Positions 39,884-42,745 of a stretch of 42,745 bases of DNA are shown one piece after another. Below the pieces are notes generated by a model. It searched no databases and was not told where the DNA came from. It saw nothing but the letters and a program-made list of their open reading frames with translations. The position numbers and the translations under genes are program-made. The stretch spans positions 1-42,745 of the forward strand of contig JAHBYL010000021.1 in NCBI GenBank assembly GCA_019635955.1, written 5' to 3'. The stretch is from Parvibaculum sp. (GTDB lineage Bacteria; Pseudomonadota; Alphaproteobacteria; Parvibaculales; Parvibaculaceae). Numbering within the stretch: position 1 is the first letter of the stretch; each line of letters begins with the position of its first letter.

Positions 39884-40588
39884 TCACATCTCGCGATAGC
39901 GATAGCCGACGCCGTAGAGCGTTTCGATGGCGTCGAAATTGTCGTCGACTTCCTTGAACTTCTTGCGCAGACGCTTGATGTGACTGTCGATGGTGCGGTC
40001 GTCCACATAGACCTGATCGTCATAGGCGGCGTCCATCAGAGAATCGCGGCTTTTCACATAGCCGGGGCGTTGGGCAAGGGCCTGCAGGATCAGGAATTCG
40101 GTAACGGTGAGCACGACCTGCTTGCTATCCCAGGTGCAGGTATGGCGCTCGGGATCGAGCACGAGCTTGCCGCGCTCGAGGACCTGCTGGACGGCGGCGC
40201 CATCCGCTGGCGCGCTTTCGCCGCGCGGCGCGGCGCGGCGCAGGACGGCCTTCACCCGCTCCACCAGAAGACGCTGCGAGAAAGGCTTACGGATATAGTC
40301 GTCGGCGCCCATCTTGAGGCCGAAGAGCTCGTCGATCTCGTCATCCTTCGAGGTGAGAAAGATCACCGGCAGATCGGATTTCTGACGCAGACGGCGCAGC
40401 AATTCCATGCCGTCCATACGGGGCATCTTGATGTCGAAGACGGCGACATCGGGCGGATTGGCCGACAGCCCGGCAAGGGCGGCAGCGCCATCCGTATAGG
40501 TCTGAACGTGGTAGCCCTCGGCCTCGAGCGCGATGCTCACCGAGGTCAGGATATTCCGGTCGTCATCGACCAGAGCAATGGTCGGCAT
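39884..40588 (-). CDS. chvI: response regulator ChvI
   Basis: A 234-residue OmpR/PhoB-type regulator. The receiver has the acidic pocket V-D-D-D and the phosphorylation site Asp52 in [11 protein letters not shown], with F-L-T-S-K-D and K-P-F-S downstream. The C-terminal winged helix shows L-T-V-T-E-F-L-I-L and [14 protein letters not shown], ending G-V-G-Y-R-Y. The open frame extends upstream; the ATG at 40588 with AGGGGC about 5 bases before it gives [10 protein letters not shown]. It heads the chvI-chvG-hprK operon. Confidence 0.95.
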   Translation of the reverse strand: MPTIALVDDDRNILTSVSIALEAEGYHVQTYTDGAAALAGLSANPPDVAVFDIKMPRMDGMELLRRLRQKSDLPVIFLTSKDDEIDELFGLKMGADDYIRKPFSQRLLVERVKAVLRRAAPRGESAPADGAAVQQVLERGKLVLDPERHTCTWDSKQVVLTVTEFLILQALAQRPGYVKSRDSLMDAAYDDQVYVDDRTIDSHIKRLRKKFKEVDDNFDAIETLYGVGYRYREM

Positions 40589-40705
40589 TTGCCCCTGTCC
40601 CTTTTGGCCCAACTGGCCCTTGCGATCACTCCCGTCCTGGACCTCTTGCATGGCATACCCCGCTCGCAGAACGCCACCCAGCGCGGCGACGAGGCTTAGG
40701 CATGC

Positions 40706-40718
40706 TTTTGGCCCAAAA
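40706..40718. promoter_or_regulatory. palindrome in the chvI-M20 intergenic region
   Basis: TTTTGG-C-CCAAAA is a perfect 6-bp inverted repeat with one central base. On the plus strand TATAAG (40730-40735) follows 11 bases later and would serve as a -10 for the peptidase, with the palindrome at the -35. The -35 hexamer is poor, so a bound activator or repressor is possible. Confidence 0.4.
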
Positions 40719-40865
40719 TGTGGCGGCAGTATAAGGGGTTGAACCCGAAGGCGCCATGGCGCCGGATCGGCGCGATTCAGCCATTTGACAGGCGCGGCGA
40801 AGGCCGCCAAGAGTGAGGCAAAGCCGCGGCGCGGATCGCGGTCAGGGCTCCCGGGGGAACAAGAG

Positions 40866-42362
40866 ATGCTCAAGAAAATCCTGATCGGCGCAGGCGCCGC
40901 ATTGCTGCTGCTCATTGCAATCATCCTGGGTCGGACGGCGATGATTCCGGCGGCGGACCTCGCCGCGGCCGGCGCGCCTGCCAGCATCGATGCGGAAGGG
41001 GCGGCGGAGCGGCTGGCAGAGGCGATCCGGTTTCCGACGATCTCGCATCAGCGCGGCGCAGATGCCGCGGAGCTCGCCAGTTCCGAGGCCGCCTTTACCG
41101 GCTTCCGCGACTGGATGGACGCGACCTACCCTTCGTTCCGGCAGGCAACGTCGCGAGAGATTTTCGGCGGGCACACGCTTCTCTATCGCTGGGAGGGCGA
41201 AGATACCGCGCTCGACCCGGTGCTGCTGATGTCGCATATCGATGTCGTGCCGATTGCTCCGGGGACGGAGGATGATTGGGAATACCCACCCTTCTCCGGC
41301 GCGGTTGCGGAGGGCTATGTCTGGGGGCGCGGCGCGATCGACAACAAGGGCTCGCTGATCGCGATGGTGGAAGCAGCCGAGCTTCTCATCAAGCGCGGCT
41401 TCCGCCCGCAGCGCACCATCCTTTTCGCCTTCGGCCATGACGAGGAAGTAGGCGGCGGCGAAGGCAACAAGGCCATTGCGACAGCGCTTCAGGAGCGCGG
41501 TATCCGCCTTCACTGGGTGAAGGACGAAGGCGGCGTGATCGGTCATGGGCTGCTGCCGGGCATTTCCGTGCCTGTGGCGACCGTCGGCGTCGCCGAAAAG
41601 GGCTCGATTTCGCTCGACATCATCGCCTATTCGAAGGGCGGCCATTCCTCCATGCCTTCGCCCGCGGCGCAGACCGCCATCGGCAAGCTCGCGATAGCGC
41701 TTGAGCGGATCGGCGACCGGCCCTTCACGTCGCGCGTCGATGGCGCGACACGCAGCATGATCGAGAGGCTGGCGCCGGCCGTTCCGTTCCTGCAGCGAGC
41801 GGTTTACGCCAATCTCTGGCTGTTCGAGCCGGTGGTGAGGAACGTGATGGAGGGGAGCCCATCCGCCGCGGCGCAGCTCCAGACGACCATCGCGCCGACG
41901 ATCATCGAAGGCGGCAACAAGGAGAACGTACTGCCGCAGCAGGCGCGGGCCGTGGTCAATTTCCGTATTCACCCGCGCGACACCGCGGACGGCATCGTTG
42001 CCCATGTGAAGCAGGCGATCGGCGATCCGGAGATCAGCGTCGAGCCCATGGCGGGGATAAGGGAAGCTTCCGCCGTCTCCAGTATCGAGGGCGAGGGCTA
42101 TCGCCTGATCACGCAGGCGATCGGCGAGAATTTTCCGGGCACGATCTCGGTTCCCTATCTTGTGGTTGGGGGCACCGATTCCCGCCACTACCTGCCGCTG
42201 ACCGACAATGTGTTCCGCTTCATTCCGATCCATATGGGGCCGGAGGACACGGCCCGGTTCCATGGCACCAATGAGCGGGTTTCCGTCTCCAATATGGGTG
42301 AGGCGGTTGCCTTTTATGTGCGGCTCATGGAGATGATGGACGAGACCGACCGGGCGCGCTGA
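40866..42362 (+). CDS. M20 family carboxypeptidase, PM20D1-like, membrane-anchored
   Basis: A 498-residue zinc hydrolase with an N-terminal membrane segment (residues 4-24) placing it in the periplasm or membrane. The metal-binding set is intact: His124 in M-S-H-I-D-V-V-P, Asp159 in G-A-I-D-N-K-G, Glu193-Glu194 in H-D-E-E-V-G-G, and later G-G-H-S-S-M-P dimerisation-domain residues plus G-G-T-D-S-R-H-Y. The closest well-known homologues are PM20D1-type enzymes that cut or condense N-acyl amino acids. Start ATG at 40866; GGGGGAAC lies 7 to 13 bases before it. The open frame upstream (from 40785) lacks a ribosome site. Confidence 0.88.
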   Translation: MLKKILIGAGAALLLLIAIILGRTAMIPAADLAAAGAPASIDAEGAAERLAEAIRFPTISHQRGADAAELASSEAAFTGFRDWMDATYPSFRQATSREIFGGHTLLYRWEGEDTALDPVLLMSHIDVVPIAPGTEDDWEYPPFSGAVAEGYVWGRGAIDNKGSLIAMVEAAELLIKRGFRPQRTILFAFGHDEEVGGGEGNKAIATALQERGIRLHWVKDEGGVIGHGLLPGISVPVATVGVAEKGSISLDIIAYSKGGHSSMPSPAAQTAIGKLAIALERIGDRPFTSRVDGATRSMIERLAPAVPFLQRAVYANLWLFEPVVRNVMEGSPSAAAQLQTTIAPTIIEGGNKENVLPQQARAVVNFRIHPRDTADGIVAHVKQAIGDPEISVEPMAGIREASAVSSIEGEGYRLITQAIGENFPGTISVPYLVVGGTDSRHYLPLTDNVFRFIPIHMGPEDTARFHGTNERVSVSNMGEAVAFYVRLMEMMDETDRAR

Positions 42363-42745
42363 GGCTTTCTGCCCAAATCTGCGGCAGGACTGCCCCCTCT
42401 TAACCATAGGGAGGCGGCGAAACCCGCCCGGCGCCCCGCCAATCCCACAAGCGGCGAAGGGGTGTTTGCGGCGCAACATGCCCGCCCCGTGGACGCGTTG
42501 CCGCAGCCGCTGCGAGCCGCTTGCAAAGCGGTTGCGCCGGACAGGGTCGGGAACTATGTTGGCGCCGAATTTCCGGGGACATTGGGGCCGGCCCGAGACG
42601 GGCGCTGGCCCCGCTTTTGCTTTTCGTCATCGTGGAGCCCTCTTACGGACTCTGCGGGCGGCGGGGCCCCGTGATAGACTTCCGGCCCAGCGCGGGCGGC
42701 AAACAGGGATTTGGCCAAAGCGGCCATGAGGAGCACGAGGAGAGA
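42363..42745 (+). other. gene-poor end of window, probable leader of the next gene
   Basis: About 380 bases with no credible complete gene; short open frames here are Arg-rich and look like chance. It holds a TTAACCAT string (42400-42407), a candidate promoter TTGCGC (42532-42537) and TATGTT (42555-42560) with a 17-base spacer, and at the very end purine-rich GAGGAG and GAGGAGAGA that resemble a ribosome site for a gene that starts just past 42745. Confidence 0.5.

Noticed and set aside
42466-42729. Small Arg-rich open frames at the right end
   Set aside because: Two overlapping frames are open at once with no ribosome site and chance-like composition; the true next gene seems to begin after the window.
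1-42745. CRISPR array, tRNA, rRNA, insertion sequence or prophage
   Set aside because: No regularly spaced repeats, no tRNA-like cloverleaf with GGTTCRA, and no transposase, integrase or phage structural motif were seen on either strand.

Overview
The window is a 42.7-kb piece of a GC-rich alphaproteobacterial chromosome. It carries the rpsA-sppA-ihfB / pyrF-trpFBA-accD-folC / trxA-addAB / murU-amgK-tsaE / divL-ahcY / HPr-EIIA-hprK-chvG-chvI genes, an order I associate with Rhizobiales and neighbouring orders. The putidaredoxin-type electron carriers, SnoaL-like proteins and acyl-CoA thioesterase would suit a Parvibaculum-like hydrocarbon or lipid degrader, but that genus is a guess. No tRNA, rRNA, CRISPR array or insertion sequence was seen.

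Layout. 1-8345 (+): end of rpsA, then sppA, ihfB and a LapA-like membrane protein, then pyrF-trpF-trpB-trpA-accD-folC, closed by a bidirectional terminator. 8366-17587 (-): tsaE-amgK-murU-addB-addA-trxA, mostly overlapping or nearly touching; trxA has its own promoter. 17653-29656: a 12-kb mixed-strand accessory block with an AhpD-like protein, a ferredoxin reductase/ferredoxin pair, a low-GC orphan gene, a VTT-domain membrane protein, a tandem Usp protein, a DUF1538-DUF1538-PII operon, a Mo/Fe-S dehydrogenase pair behind a perfect palindrome, sodC, a GST, and a membrane-protein/ribbon-helix-helix pair. 29665-33883 (-): divL (Tyr in place of the phospho-acceptor His) and ahcY. 34210-36648: a second accessory cluster with two SnoaL-like genes, a frameshifted flavin-binding gene and a thioesterase. 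36650-40588 (-): HPr and EIIA-Man behind hprK, chvG and chvI. 40866-42362 (+): an M20 peptidase, followed by a gene-poor end that looks like the leader of a gene starting beyond the window.

How it fits together. The conserved parts serve translation (rpsA, tsaE), tryptophan, pyrimidine, folate and fatty-acid synthesis, recombination repair (AddAB), cell-wall recycling (AmgK-MurU), the SAM cycle (ahcY), cell-cycle signalling (DivL) and a regulatory phosphotransfer/ChvG-ChvI envelope-sensing circuit. The two accessory blocks appear to interrupt a collinear core between tsaE and divL and between ahcY and HPr. The least explained items lie there: the two-subunit DUF1538 transporter with a divergent PII-like protein, the orphan Cys/His coiled-coil gene, a sodC variant with an altered zinc site, and several unassigned operators.
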